DNA of 64,000 nt, taken from NCBI RefSeq assembly GCF_000671395.1, contig NZ_AQQY01000002.1, positions 186,001 through 250,000 on the forward strand, written 5' to 3'. The position numbers were made by a program, and so were the translations under genes. The stretch comes from Actibacterium atlanticum (GTDB lineage Bacteria; Pseudomonadota; Alphaproteobacteria; Rhodobacterales; Rhodobacteraceae). The notes under the pieces are model-generated. The model was not told where the DNA came from. It did no database searches and saw only the letters and a program-made list of their open reading frames with translations. Of the stretch, positions 25,662 through 35,702 are shown in pieces (the first letter of the stretch is position 1; every line of letters starts with the position of its first letter).

Positions 25662-28600
25662 ATGACTGATCCGCGATTCATCCACCTGCGCCTGCACACC
25701 GAATACTCGTTGCTCGAAGGGGCGGTGCGGGTCAAGAAACTGGCCGGAACCTGCGCCGACATGGGCATGCCCGCCGTCGCCGTGACCGACACCAACAACA
25801 TGTTTGCGGCGTTGGAGTTTTCCACGCTGGCCTCAGGCGCCGGGGTTCAGCCGATCATGGGTTGTCAGGTCGATGTCGCATTTGACCCGCCCGCGCCGGG
25901 CGAAAAGCCCCGGCCCTTTGCGGCGCTGGTCCTGCTGGCGCAGGACGAGGCGGGGTATATGAACCTCGAAAAGCTGAACTCGTGCCTGTACCTGCGCACC
26001 GATGGCCAGCTGCCCCATGTGACGCTGGACGAGCTGGAGCAGTATTCGGCGGGCGTCATTTGTCTGACCGGCGGCCCCGAAGGGCCGATTGGCCAGTTCC
26101 TGCAAAACGGACAAACCCCCAAGGCCGAGGCGCTAATGAAACGTCTGGCGGCGACTTACCCGGATCGGCTCTATGTTGAATTGCAACGTCACCCCGGCGA
26201 AGGCGGCGCGCTGACCGAGGCTGAACAAGCAACCGAACGCGGCCATGTCGAAATGGCCTATGCGATGGACCTGCCGCTGGTCGCCACCAACGATGTCTAC
26301 TTCCCCAAGTCCGACATGTACGAGGCCCATGACGCGATGATCTGCATCGCCGAGGGGGCTTATGTCGATCAATCCGAAGCCCGCCGCCGTCTGACACCGC
26401 AGCATTATTTCAAAACGCCCGAGGAAATGGCCGCGCTGTTTGCCGACCTGCCCGAAGCGCTGGAAAACACCGTCGAGATTGCCAAGCGCTGCGCCTATAA
26501 ATCGGAAAAACGCGCGCCGATCTTGCCCAAGTTTGCCGATGACGAGGTCGCCGAGCTGCGCCGCATGGCAAACGCGGGCCTGCAAGAGCGCCTGGCCGTG
26601 ATCCCGCATGCTGACACTGTGGAAAAATACCAGGAACGGCTGGACTTTGAGCTGGACATCATCGAAGGCATGGGCTTCCCCGGCTACTTCCTGATCGTGG
26701 CGGATTTTATCCAATGGGCCAAGGACAATGACATTCCGGTGGGGCCGGGGCGGGGCTCGGGCGCGGGGTCACTGGTGGCCTATGCGCTGACCATCACCGA
26801 CCTTGATCCGCTGCGCTACAGCCTGCTGTTCGAACGCTTTTTGAACCCCGAACGGGTCTCCATGCCCGACTTCGACATCGACTTTTGCATGGATCGCCGC
26901 GAAGAGGTGATCAAATACGTGCAGGACAAATACGGTGACGACAAGGTGGCGCAGATCATCACCTTTGGCGCTTTGCTGTCCAAGGCGGCGGTGCGCGACA
27001 TGGGCCGCGTGTTGCAGATGCCTTATGGGCAGGTAGATCGCCTGTCGAAAATGATCCCGGTTGAGGGCGTCAAACCCGTCAGCATTGAACAGGCCCTGCG
27101 CGATGAACCCCGTCTGGCCGAAGAGGCCCGCAACGAAGAAGTCGTCGACCGGCTGCTGAAATATGGCATGAAGGTCGAGGGGCTGCTGCGCTCCGCCGGC
27201 ACCCACGCCGCGGGCGTGGTGATCGCCGACCGCCCCACCGATCAGCTGGTGCCGCTTTACCGCGATCCGCGTTCCGATATGCCCGCCACCCAGTTCAACA
27301 TGAAGTGGGTCGAACAGGCCGGTCTGGTGAAGTTTGACTTTCTGGGCCTAAAAACCCTGACGGTGATTCAAAACGCGATTGAGCAAATCCACGCCCAGGG
27401 TCGCCCTCTGCACGTGGCCGCCGATGGCACGCAGCTTTATGAACCGGCCGAGGGGGCCGAGAACCAGATCAACGCCATCCCACTTGAAGATGAGCCCACC
27501 TATAAGCTTTACGCCAGCGCGAAAACGGTCGCTGTGTTCCAGGTGGAAAGCTCGGGTATGATGGACGCGCTGCGCCAGATGAAGCCCACCTGTATCGAAG
27601 ACATCGTGGCGCTTGTGGCGCTGTACCGCCCCGGTCCGATGGAAAACATCCCGACCTATTGTCAGGTAAAAAACGGCCAGAAGGATCTGCAATCCGTTCA
27701 CCCGCTGATCGATCATATTCTTGAGGAAACTCAGGGTATTATCGTCTATCAGGAGCAGGTGATGCAGATTGCTCAGGTGATGGCGAATTACACGCTGGGC
27801 GGCGCTGACCTGCTGCGCCGGGCGATGGGTAAAAAGATCAAAGAGGCGATGGATGCCGAGCGCCCCAAGTTTGAAAAGGGCGCGGCGGAAAACGGGGTCG
27901 ATAAGAAAAAAGCGACCGAGGTTTTCGACCTTCTTGAGAAATTCGCCAACTACGGTTTCAACAAATCCCACGCCGCCGCCTATGCGGTGGTCAGCTATCA
28001 AACCGCCTGGCTAAAAGCCAACCACCCGGTCGAGTTCATGGCCGGTGTCATGAACTGCGATATCCACCTGACCGACAAGCTGGCAGTCTATGCCGAGGAA
28101 GTCCGGCGCGGGCTGGATATCCCGATTGTGCCGCCCTGCGTGAACCGCTCGGACGCGGTGTTCAAAGTGGTGAATCAGGAGCTGGTGTATGGGCTGGGCG
28201 CGCTGAAAAACGTCGGCGCCGAGGCGATGAAACTGATCGAAGAGGCGCGCGATGGCAAACCTTTCGCCACGCTCTATGATTTTGCCCGCAGGGTCGATCT
28301 GAAACGTATCGGCAAACGCCCGATGGAAATGCTGGCGCGGGCCGGCGCGTTTGATCAGCTGGACGCAAACCGGCGCCGGGTATTTGATAATCTGGACGCG
28401 CTGGTGAATTATTCAGCCGCGATCCATGAACAGCGCGCCTCAAATCAGGTGTCGCTGTTTGGCGAGGCAGGGGATGACCTGCCCGAGCCGCGCCTGTCGC
28501 CCGTGGGCGATTGGATGCCAAATGAGCGTCTGGCCGAAGAGCATAAGGCGATTGGGTTTTATCTATCGGGTCATCCGCTGGATGATTACATGCCCGCGCT

Positions 28601-29159
28601 GCGCCGCCAGAAGGTAATGACATTGGAAGAGGTCGCCGCCAAGGCACAGGGCGGGGCGTTTGTGGCCCGTCTGGCCGGATCGGTGGCGGGGCGGCAGGAA
28701 CGTAAATCAGCGCGGGGCAACCGGTTTGCCTTTGCCCAATTGTCAGACCCAACCGGGCTGTACGAGGTCACGCTGTTTTCAGAGGTGTTGGAGAAATCCC
28801 GCGATTTTCTGGAAACCGGCGCTAATGTCGTGCTGAGCGTTAAGGCCGAATTGGAAAGCGATCAGCTGAAACTGTTGGCCAATTCCGTCACGCCCGTGGA
28901 CGCGGTGGTGGCCGATGCCGGGTCGATGGGGTTGAAGATTTTCGCCGATGATGTGGCGGCGGTGGCAGCGGTGCAATCTTTGCTGGAGCGCGCCAAGAAT
29001 GAGAAAATCAGATCGCGCGGACCGGTGCAGTTTTGCCTCATGGACCCTGCTTTGCCCGGAGAGGTGTCGGTGGAATTGCCCGACCAGTTCCCGCTGAACC
29101 CGCAGATCAAAGGCGCGTTGAAGTCGCTGCCCGGTGTGGTGCAGGTCGAGGAAGTGTAA
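25662..29159 (+). CDS. dnaE: DNA polymerase III alpha subunit (DnaE1)
   Basis: The ATG for MTDPRFIHLRLHTEYS gives 1165 residues, the usual DnaE1 length. The N-terminal PHP domain has HLRLHTEYSLLEGAV. The palm domain has GPGRGSGAGSLV and the catalytic aspartates in PDFDIDFCMDR. FNKSHAAAYAVVSYQTAWLK marks the fingers/beta-binding region, and an OB-fold follows near 1010. It is the main replicative polymerase, with the beta clamp and tau loader supplied elsewhere. Upstream bases show no strong ribosome site. No intein or frameshift is seen. Confidence 0.97.
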   Translation: MTDPRFIHLRLHTEYSLLEGAVRVKKLAGTCADMGMPAVAVTDTNNMFAALEFSTLASGAGVQPIMGCQVDVAFDPPAPGEKPRPFAALVLLAQDEAGYMNLEKLNSCLYLRTDGQLPHVTLDELEQYSAGVICLTGGPEGPIGQFLQNGQTPKAEALMKRLAATYPDRLYVELQRHPGEGGALTEAEQATERGHVEMAYAMDLPLVATNDVYFPKSDMYEAHDAMICIAEGAYVDQSEARRRLTPQHYFKTPEEMAALFADLPEALENTVEIAKRCAYKSEKRAPILPKFADDEVAELRRMANAGLQERLAVIPHADTVEKYQERLDFELDIIEGMGFPGYFLIVADFIQWAKDNDIPVGPGRGSGAGSLVAYALTITDLDPLRYSLLFERFLNPERVSMPDFDIDFCMDRREEVIKYVQDKYGDDKVAQIITFGALLSKAAVRDMGRVLQMPYGQVDRLSKMIPVEGVKPVSIEQALRDEPRLAEEARNEEVVDRLLKYGMKVEGLLRSAGTHAAGVVIADRPTDQLVPLYRDPRSDMPATQFNMKWVEQAGLVKFDFLGLKTLTVIQNAIEQIHAQGRPLHVAADGTQLYEPAEGAENQINAIPLEDEPTYKLYASAKTVAVFQVESSGMMDALRQMKPTCIEDIVALVALYRPGPMENIPTYCQVKNGQKDLQSVHPLIDHILEETQGIIVYQEQVMQIAQVMANYTLGGADLLRRAMGKKIKEAMDAERPKFEKGAAENGVDKKKATEVFDLLEKFANYGFNKSHAAAYAVVSYQTAWLKANHPVEFMAGVMNCDIHLTDKLAVYAEEVRRGLDIPIVPPCVNRSDAVFKVVNQELVYGLGALKNVGAEAMKLIEEARDGKPFATLYDFARRVDLKRIGKRPMEMLARAGAFDQLDANRRRVFDNLDALVNYSAAIHEQRASNQVSLFGEAGDDLPEPRLSPVGDWMPNERLAEEHKAIGFYLSGHPLDDYMPALRRQKVMTLEEVAAKAQGGAFVARLAGSVAGRQERKSARGNRFAFAQLSDPTGLYEVTLFSEVLEKSRDFLETGANVVLSVKAELESDQLKLLANSVTPVDAVVADAGSMGLKIFADDVAAVAAVQSLLERAKNEKIRSRGPVQFCLMDPALPGEVSVELPDQFPLNPQIKGALKSLPGVVQVEEV

Positions 29160-29164
29160 CCAAA

Positions 29165-29212
29165 TTGCGCGCCCTTTGGGCGCAAGAGATGTCTCGGCGC
29201 CCCTATGGCGCC
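29165..29212. terminator. Two tandem hairpins between dnaE and slyX
   Basis: TTGCGC (29165-29170) pairs with GCGCAA (29180-29185), and GGCGCC (29196-29201) with GGCGCC (29207-29212). They lie between convergent genes and lack a T-run, so they may act as a weak or Rho-assisted terminator for both strands. Confidence 0.4.
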
Positions 29213-29225
29213 TCGGGTGGGTGGC

Positions 29226-29435
29226 TCACCAGTGGGGCGGTTTTTGATCGGCCAAGGGCACGGAGGCGCCGTCGGTCAGTTCGCGTTCGGCCTCGCGCTC
29301 CTTCAGCATCCGTACGCGGTTGGTCAGGCGGGCGATTTCATCCGCCTGTTGGGCGACGATATCGGAAAGGTCCTCGGTCGTGGCGATCAGTTCAGCCACG
29401 CGGGTTTCCAGTTTTGTCAGGCGGTCGTCGCTCAT
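29226..29435 (-). CDS. slyX: SlyX family protein
   Basis: The start at 29435 (MSDDRLTKLETRVA) is used because the long upstream part of the frame runs antisense to hisS and has no family match. The 69-residue product is a heptad-rich coiled coil: LTKLETRVAELIATTEDLSD, then QADEIARLTNRVRML. It ends with ADQKPPHW, and the closing PPHW-type tail is the usual SlyX terminus. SlyX is a small cytoplasmic protein of unknown biochemical role. It sits convergent to dnaE and divergent from hisS. Confidence 0.9.
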   Translation of the reverse strand: MSDDRLTKLETRVAELIATTEDLSDIVAQQADEIARLTNRVRMLKEREAERELTDGASVPLADQKPPHW

Positions 29436-29558
29436 GGAGGGCTCCGTTGGTTGATTGCGGCGGTTTAGCGCGAAATGGGGGCGAATGGCCAGCCGACCTT
29501 GCCCCGGCTGCCCCCATCCGCTATGCCGCGCGCGACACTGCAACCTATGGATAGCATG

Positions 29559-31043
29559 ATGGCCAAGGACAAAAAGCCCCGGCGCCCCAAGGCGGTGACC
29601 CCGAAAGGGTTCCGCGATTACTTTGGGGTGGATGTGACAGAGCGCAAAGCGATGCTCGACACGATTGCCGAGGTGTATCATCGTCATGGCTTTGATCCGC
29701 TGGAAACCTCGGCCGTTGAAACGGTTGAGGCGCTGGGCAAGTTCCTGCCCGATGTGGATCGCCCGAACGCTGGTGTGTTCGCCTGGCAGGAGGAAGATGA
29801 CGGCGATTGGCTGGCGCTGCGTTATGATATGACGGCGCCTTTGGCGCGGGTCGCGGCACAGTTCCGCAATGATTTGCCCAGCCCGTATCGCCGTTATGCG
29901 ATGGGCCCGGTTTGGCGCAATGAAAAGCCGGGGCCGGGGCGGTTTCGCCAGTTTTATCAGTGTGATGCCGATACGGTTGGTTCGGCAAGCGTGGCCGCGG
30001 ACGCCGAGATTTGCGGCATGCTGGCTGACACGCTGGAGGCCGTTGGTATTCCGCGTGGTGACTACATCGTGCGCGTCAACAACCGCAAGGTTTTGAACGG
30101 CGTTCTGGAGACCATGGGTCTGAGCGATGACGCCGCCCGCGACGACGTTTTGCGCACCATCGACAAGTTCGACAAAGTCGGCGCCGACGGCGTGCGCCAG
30201 TTGCTAGGCAAGGGGCGCTTGGATGCCTCGGGCGCGTATATCGACGGTGTGGGCCTGTCGGACGATCAGGCAGAGCCGGTGATTGCTTTCCTGACGTCGA
30301 AAGCCGACACCGCTGCGCAGACGTTCGAAAACCTGCGCGCGGCTGTAGGCGAATCCAAAGTGGGCGCCGAGGGCATTGCCGAGCTGGAAACCATCGCTGA
30401 GCTTTTGGCTGCTCAGGGATTTGGCCCGGACCGGGTTGAGATCGACCCCAGCGTTGTGCGCGGGCTTGGCTATTACACCGGCCCGGTGTTTGAGGCCGAG
30501 CTGACCTTTGAAATCAAAGATGAAAAGGGTCGTCCGCGCCAGTTTGGCTCGGTCGCCGGGGGGGGGCGCTATGACGATCTGGTCAAGCGTTTCACCGGGC
30601 AAGCCGTGCCGGCCACCGGCGTCTCAATCGGGGTCGATCGCTTGTTGGCCGCGCTGCGCGCCAAGGGCCGCATGGGCGGGTCTGAGCAAGGCCCCGTTGT
30701 GGTCACGGTGATGGATAAAACCCGCATGGCAGACTATCAGGCCATGGCGGCCGAGCTGCGCGCAGCCGGTATCCGGGCCGAGGTTTACCTGGGCAACCCC
30801 AAGAACTTCGGCAACCAGTTGAAGTACGCGGACAAGCGTCAGTCACCCGTCGCGGTCATTCAAGGCAGCGACGAGGCCGAGCGCGGTGTGGTGCAGGTCA
30901 AGGATCTGGTGCTGGGCGCCAAGATTGCCCAAAGCGCCAGCCTTGAGGAATGGAAATCCCAGCCCGCCCAGTTCGAAGTGTCGCGCGCCGATATGGTCGC
31001 CCGCATCCGCGCCATCATCGAAGGCGAAAACGATGCGGTTTGA
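29559..31043 (+). CDS. hisS: Histidyl-tRNA synthetase
   Basis: The ATG for [13 protein letters not shown] is chosen by similarity to relatives; ATGs at 29547 and 29556 are also in frame, and none has a strong ribosome site. The 494-residue class II enzyme charges tRNA-His. Motif regions include [10 protein letters not shown] at the start, [12 protein letters not shown], the [20 protein letters not shown]-type motif 2 loop, [14 protein letters not shown], and [13 protein letters not shown] long insertion between motifs 2 and 3 marks the alphaproteobacterial type. Its last 11 bases overlap hisZ. Confidence 0.96.
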   Translation: MAKDKKPRRPKAVTPKGFRDYFGVDVTERKAMLDTIAEVYHRHGFDPLETSAVETVEALGKFLPDVDRPNAGVFAWQEEDDGDWLALRYDMTAPLARVAAQFRNDLPSPYRRYAMGPVWRNEKPGPGRFRQFYQCDADTVGSASVAADAEICGMLADTLEAVGIPRGDYIVRVNNRKVLNGVLETMGLSDDAARDDVLRTIDKFDKVGADGVRQLLGKGRLDASGAYIDGVGLSDDQAEPVIAFLTSKADTAAQTFENLRAAVGESKVGAEGIAELETIAELLAAQGFGPDRVEIDPSVVRGLGYYTGPVFEAELTFEIKDEKGRPRQFGSVAGGGRYDDLVKRFTGQAVPATGVSIGVDRLLAALRAKGRMGGSEQGPVVVTVMDKTRMADYQAMAAELRAAGIRAEVYLGNPKNFGNQLKYADKRQSPVAVIQGSDEAERGVVQVKDLVLGAKIAQSASLEEWKSQPAQFEVSRADMVARIRAIIEGENDAV

Positions 31044-32133
31044 CGCTGAAATTCGCGCCCAATCGGAACGGCTGTTTAAGTTCTTCCAAGGCGCCGGGGC
31101 GCTGCCTGTCGAAACCGACATGCTGCAACCCGCCGACACGCTGCTGGACCTCTATGGCGAGGACATCCGCGCCCGAGCTTACGTGACCTCGGATCCCCTG
31201 CGTGGTGAGGTCATGCTGCGCCCCGATTTCACCGTGCCCGTGGTGCGGATGCATCTGGACGAGGGCGCCGATCAGGGCCGCTATACCTATATGGGCAAGG
31301 TGTTCCGCCAACAGGAACACGAACAGGGTCGCCCCAATGAGTACTTTCAGGTGGGCTATGAGCAGTTCGGCGACGCCGACCGCGAACAGGCGGATGCCGA
31401 TGTGTTCGCGCTGTTTGACGAGGTGCTCTCGCCGCTGGGCCTGCGCGCCGCGACCGGCGACATGGGCATTTTGCTGGCGGCGGTGGACGGGCTTTCGACC
31501 ACCGACAAACGCAAGGCCGCGCTGCGCCGCCACTTGTGGCGACCGCGCCGGTTCCGCGCGCTGATTGACCGGTTCGGCGGGCGCAGTCCTGCGCCGGCCA
31601 GTCGTCAAAACCTGCTGGCGCAGGTTGCAGAACAGGGCGTTGACGCGGTGCTTGCCGCCAATGGTCCCGCGATTGGGCTGCGCAGTCAGGCCGAAGTCGC
31701 CGCGCGCATTGAGGCCCTGCAAGAAGATGCCGCCGCCGCAGCGTTGTCGCAGACGGAACTTGAAATCCTCGATCAAATTCTTGGCCTGCGCGAAACCGCA
31801 CCCAACGCGCTGGAACAGCTGCGCGATATTGCGGTGGATATGCCCGCGATTGCCGATGCTGTTGAGCGGCTTGAAAAACGTCTGGCCGCGCTTGGCGCGC
31901 GGGGGGTCGATGTCGATAATCTGGATTTCGAGGCCAGCTATGGCCGCACCACGATGGAATATTACGATGGGTTCGTGTTTGGGTTCTACAACGAGACCCG
32001 GCTCGATTTGCCGCCTGTCGCCAGTGGCGGGCGCTATGATGCGCTGACCGGCGTATTGGGGCAGGCCATGCCTGCCGTCGGCGGGGTCGTGCGCCCGGCC
32101 GAGGTCCTGTTGCTGACCAAGGGGGGCAAGTGA
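31033..32133 (+). CDS. hisZ: HisZ: regulatory subunit of ATP phosphoribosyltransferase
   Basis: The ATG at 31033 ([14 protein letters not shown]) lies inside the end of hisS, giving 366 residues. HisZ is a catalytically dead histidyl-tRNA synthetase relative that binds short HisG and gives it histidine feedback control. The fold is recognisable from [39 protein letters not shown] and [13 protein letters not shown], while the tRNA-binding domain is missing. It is followed directly by hisG, with a TGATG junction, which supports the assignment. Confidence 0.94.
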   Translation: MRFDAEIRAQSERLFKFFQGAGALPVETDMLQPADTLLDLYGEDIRARAYVTSDPLRGEVMLRPDFTVPVVRMHLDEGADQGRYTYMGKVFRQQEHEQGRPNEYFQVGYEQFGDADREQADADVFALFDEVLSPLGLRAATGDMGILLAAVDGLSTTDKRKAALRRHLWRPRRFRALIDRFGGRSPAPASRQNLLAQVAEQGVDAVLAANGPAIGLRSQAEVAARIEALQEDAAAAALSQTELEILDQILGLRETAPNALEQLRDIAVDMPAIADAVERLEKRLAALGARGVDVDNLDFEASYGRTTMEYYDGFVFGFYNETRLDLPPVASGGRYDALTGVLGQAMPAVGGVVRPAEVLLLTKGGK

Positions 32134-32828
32134 TGCTGAAACTTGGTGTGCCCTCCAAAGGCCGGCTGATGGAAAAAACCTTTCAGTGGTTCGCCGACCG
32201 TGATGTCAGCCTGCGCCGTACCGGCTCAGACCGCGAATATGCCGGGGCCGTCGACGGGGTTGACGGGATCGAACTGGTGCTGCTGTCTGCCGGGGAAATC
32301 CCGCGCGAACTGGCGGCAGGGCGTATTCATCTGGGCGTTACGGGCTCGGACCTTGTGCGCGAAAAAATCGCCGATTGGGATGACAAGCTCCGCGCACTTT
32401 CGCCGATGGGCTTTGGCCATGCCGATCTGATCATCGCCGTGCCCAAGTGCTGGGCCGATGTCGATACGCTGGACGATCTGGATGCGGCTTCGGCTGCGTT
32501 CCGCGCGCAGCACGGTTTCCGTCTGCGGATCGCCACCAAATACCACCGTCTGGTGCGCGAGTTCTTGCGCGACGCTGGCGTGGCAGATTACCAGCTGGTT
32601 GACAGCCAAGGCGCGACCGAAGGCACCGTCAAAAACCTGACCGCCGAGGCCATCGCCGATATCACCTCAACCGGGGAAACCCTGCGCGCCAACCATCTGA
32701 AGATCCTGTCGGACGGTAGCATTCACCAATCGCAGGCTACGCTGTTTAGGGGCCGCCGCACCGGCTGGAGCGACGAGATGCGCGCCAGCTATGATGCGCT
32801 GATCGCCAAGTTGGACATCAGCCTGTAA
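32133..32828 (+). CDS. hisG: ATP phosphoribosyltransferase catalytic subunit, short form
   Basis: The ATG at 32133 shares a base with the hisZ stop; an adjacent GTG is less likely. The 231-residue protein catalyses the first step of histidine synthesis, joining ATP and PRPP. It begins KLGVPSKGRLMEKTFQW, has LAAGRIHLGVTGSDLVRE, and carries the PRPP-binding stretch LVDSQGATEGTVKNLTAE near 152. It lacks the C-terminal regulatory domain of long HisG, so it needs HisZ. PRPP is supplied by prs, also in this window. Confidence 0.95.
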   Translation: MLKLGVPSKGRLMEKTFQWFADRDVSLRRTGSDREYAGAVDGVDGIELVLLSAGEIPRELAAGRIHLGVTGSDLVREKIADWDDKLRALSPMGFGHADLIIAVPKCWADVDTLDDLDAASAAFRAQHGFRLRIATKYHRLVREFLRDAGVADYQLVDSQGATEGTVKNLTAEAIADITSTGETLRANHLKILSDGSIHQSQATLFRGRRTGWSDEMRASYDALIAKLDISL

Positions 32829-32838
32829 GCGCATCGCG

Positions 32839-32882
32839 TATGCATGGATTGTGCATGCGTTGTGCATGACTTGTGTATGGCG
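32839..32882. repeat. Four tandem 11-base repeats
   Basis: Units TATGCATGGAT, TGTGCATGCGT, TGTGCATGACT and TGTGTATGGCG follow one another with the core TRTGYATG. They fill the gap between convergent hisG and the DUF1489 gene. A short GGCG/CGCC hairpin follows at 32879-32894. Confidence 0.7.
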
Positions 32883-32894
32883 GTTTTTGCGCCG

Positions 32895-33332
32895 TCAGAT
32901 GACCCCGATGTCGGCCAACGCGGCCGACAGTTCTGGGGGCAAAACATCCTCTGACGCGCGCGATTGCGGCAGGTCAGCAGGGGCGTCTTGGGGCGTTAGG
33001 TAGCGCCAGCCCTGAAACGCGCGGCGCGGTGCGGGTTGGGTGCGAATGACATCATCACCCAGCACGATGGCGCAGCGGCGGATGCCGTCCTCGCCCCGGA
33101 CCTCTTGCAGGTCCAGAACGGTTTGGCGGGCCTGCACCACGCCTTTGATCACCCAGTAAATCGACCCGCCATTCAGCAATTCATCGCTGCGTTTGGGCCA
33201 CATGCGTGTGACGTGGCGGGTCGGCGTGCCGGGAAATTGCGCGCGCCGATGGGCCTGCCAGGCGATCAGGTCTTCGACCTTTTCTACGCCGACACAGAGT
33301 TTCACGAGATTGATTTTGTCACTTTTGCCCAT
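32895..33332 (-). CDS. DUF1489 family protein
   Basis: The start at 33332 (MGKSDKINLVKLCVG) gives 145 residues, the length usual for DUF1489; the frame extends eight codons further upstream without support. The body TRHVTRMWPKRSDELLNGGS with IYWVIKGVVQARQTVLDL is the family signature. A later stretch is RCAIVLGDDVIRTQPAPRRAF. The family is conserved across alphaproteobacteria and has no known function. There is no signal peptide. It is divergent from nrdJ, about 105 bases away. Confidence 0.88.
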   Translation of the reverse strand: MGKSDKINLVKLCVGVEKVEDLIAWQAHRRAQFPGTPTRHVTRMWPKRSDELLNGGSIYWVIKGVVQARQTVLDLQEVRGEDGIRRCAIVLGDDVIRTQPAPRRAFQGWRYLTPQDAPADLPQSRASEDVLPPELSAALADIGVI

Positions 33333-33437
33333 GCGCTGATGATAGTGCACCCGCAATTGGCGGCAACTATATCTTGCGCGAAATCCAGTAAAATTCTATT
33401 GTGGTAGCCCTTGAATTTTGCTGCCAGGGAAGCTGCC

Positions 33438-35702
33438 ATGACCCGTTTCACCGCTCCGATCGCTGAACAGATCTGGGATATGAAATACCGCCTGAAAGAG
33501 GCAGACGGGACCGCCATTGACCTGACGGTCGAAGACAGCTGGCGCCGGATCGCCCGTGCCCTGGCCGAGGTTGAGAGAAGCCCAAGTGATTGGGAAGGCA
33601 AATTTTATTCCGCGCTTGAGGATTTCAAATTTCTGCCCGCAGGTCGGATTACCGCCGGGGCGGGGACAGCGCGCTCGGTGACGTTGTTCAACTGTTTTGT
33701 CATGGGCACCGTGCCCGACAATATGGGCGGCATCTTTGACATGCTGAAAGAGGCCGCGCTGACGATGCAGCAAGGCGGCGGCATCGGATACGATTTCAGC
33801 ACCATCCGTCCGCGCGGCGCCGATGTGAAAGGCGTGGCGGCAGATGCCTCGGGGCCTTTGTCTTTCATGGATGTCTGGGACGCGATGTGCCGCACCATCA
33901 TGTCGGCCGGTTCGCGCCGCGGCGCGATGATGGCGACGATGCGCTGTGACCACCCGGATATCGAGGCCTTCATCACCGCCAAGGAAGACCCGGCGCGGCT
34001 GCGCAACTTCAACCTGTCGGTGCTGGTCACCGATCCGTTCATGGAGGCCGTCAAGGCGGATGGCCCATGGGAGCTGATCTTTGACGGCAAGATTTATCAT
34101 ACGGTGCAGGCCCGTGATCTGTGGAACAAGATCATGCGCGCGACCTATGACTATGCCGAGCCGGGGGTGATTTTCATCGACCGGATCAACGCGATGAACA
34201 ACCTGAACTATTGCGAGACCATCGCGGCCACCAACCCGTGTGGCGAGCAGCCTTTGCCGCCCTATGGCGCGTGTTTGCTGGGCTCGATCAACCTTGCTCG
34301 TCTGGTTAAAGACCCGTTTGAGGGCGGGGCTGATCTGGACGAGGATCAGCTGGATGATCTGGTCGCCACCGCGGTGCGGATGATGGACAACGTGGTGGAT
34401 GCCAGCCGCTTCCCGCTGGAGGCACAAGCACAAGAAGCTCAAGCCAAACGGCGGATTGGTTTGGGCGTGACGGGCTTGGCGGATGCGTTGCTGATGGTCG
34501 GCATGCGGTACGGTTCAGAGGAAGCGGCGCGTCAGACCGAGCGCTGGCTGCAACGGATCGCCCGCGCCGCCTATCTGGCGTCGGTGGACTTGGCCAAGGA
34601 GAAGGGCGCCTTTCCGCTGTTCGATGCGGATCAGTTCCTGGCGTCGGGGCATATGGGCGATATGGATGATGACGTCCGGGCGTCAATTGCCAAGCACGGG
34701 GTGCGCAACGCCTTGCTGACCTCGATCGCACCGACGGGCACGATCAGTCTTTATGCGGGCAATGTCAGCAGCGGGATCGAGCCGGTCTTTGCCTATTCTT
34801 ACACCCGTAAGGTTCTGCAAAAAGATGGCTCGCGCACGGAAGAAGAGGTGGTCGATTACGCCGTTCAGATGTGGCGTGAAAAGTTTGGCGACAAAGACCT
34901 GCCGGACTATTTTGTGAACGCCCAAACGCTGGCGCCTTTGGATCACGTGCGCATGCAGGCTGCGGCGCAAAAGTGGATCGACAGTTCGATTTCCAAGACC
35001 ATCAACTGCCCCGAGGACATCAGTTTTGAAGCCTTCAAGGACGTCTATATGGAGGCTTATGAGACCGGCTGTAAGGGCTGCACGACCTATCGCCCGAACG
35101 ATGTGACAGGCTCGGTTTTGAGTGTGTCTGAAGAAACCGAAAAGGCGCCTGAGGTCGATAGTGGTGCGGATGTGGTTTATATCAGCGAGCCGCTGGACCG
35201 CCCGCAAGCCCTTGAAGGCAATACCTATAAGCTGAAATGGCCCGACAGCGAGCATGCGATTTACATCACCGTCAATGACGTGGTGATCAACGGCCATCGT
35301 CGCCCGTTTGAGGTGTTCATCAACTCGAAGAACATGGAACATTTCGCCTGGACGGTGGCGCTGACGCGGATGATTTCAGCGGTGTTCCGGCGCGGCGGCG
35401 ATGTGTCGTTTGTGGTCGAAGAGCTGAAGGCGGTGTTTGACCCGCGCGGTGGCGCGTGGATGCAGGGCAAGTATATCCCGTCGATTCTGGCGGCGATTGG
35501 CGGCGTGATTGAGCGCCATCTGGTCACCATCGGCTTTATCGAAGGCGAGGGTATGGGCCTGAAGGCTGACCCGCAGGCCGAGGCCATGGCAGTGGGGGAA
35601 CGCCCGCGCGGCCCTGCCTGCCCCAGCTGTGGCGAGTTTGGCATGAAGATGGTCGAGGGCTGCATGACCTGCCCCAGCTGCGGTCATTCAAAGTGCGGCT
35701 AA
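33438..35702 (+). CDS. nrdJ: Adenosylcobalamin-dependent ribonucleoside-diphosphate reductase (class II)
   Basis: The ATG at 33438 follows AGGGAAG, giving 754 residues. The enzyme reduces ribonucleotides to deoxyribonucleotides with vitamin B12 as radical source and needs no oxygen. Family landmarks are FLPAGRITAGAGTA, LFNCFVMGTVPDNMGG, the substrate-site region NPCGEQPLPPYGACLLGS, and IAPTGTISLYAGN. The C-terminal tail holds redox and zinc-type cysteines (CPSCGEFGMKM, CMTCPSCGHSKCG). No ATP-cone or intein is obvious. No NrdA or NrdB lies nearby. Its stop shares CTAA with the convergent methyltransferase. Confidence 0.96.
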   Translation: MTRFTAPIAEQIWDMKYRLKEADGTAIDLTVEDSWRRIARALAEVERSPSDWEGKFYSALEDFKFLPAGRITAGAGTARSVTLFNCFVMGTVPDNMGGIFDMLKEAALTMQQGGGIGYDFSTIRPRGADVKGVAADASGPLSFMDVWDAMCRTIMSAGSRRGAMMATMRCDHPDIEAFITAKEDPARLRNFNLSVLVTDPFMEAVKADGPWELIFDGKIYHTVQARDLWNKIMRATYDYAEPGVIFIDRINAMNNLNYCETIAATNPCGEQPLPPYGACLLGSINLARLVKDPFEGGADLDEDQLDDLVATAVRMMDNVVDASRFPLEAQAQEAQAKRRIGLGVTGLADALLMVGMRYGSEEAARQTERWLQRIARAAYLASVDLAKEKGAFPLFDADQFLASGHMGDMDDDVRASIAKHGVRNALLTSIAPTGTISLYAGNVSSGIEPVFAYSYTRKVLQKDGSRTEEEVVDYAVQMWREKFGDKDLPDYFVNAQTLAPLDHVRMQAAAQKWIDSSISKTINCPEDISFEAFKDVYMEAYETGCKGCTTYRPNDVTGSVLSVSEETEKAPEVDSGADVVYISEPLDRPQALEGNTYKLKWPDSEHAIYITVNDVVINGHRRPFEVFINSKNMEHFAWTVALTRMISAVFRRGGDVSFVVEELKAVFDPRGGAWMQGKYIPSILAAIGGVIERHLVTIGFIEGEGMGLKADPQAEAMAVGERPRGPACPSCGEFGMKMVEGCMTCPSCGHSKCG

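Noticed and set aside
33438-35702. An intein in nrdJ (a common insertion site)
   Set aside because: The protein is 754 residues with continuous family motifs, so nothing is inserted.
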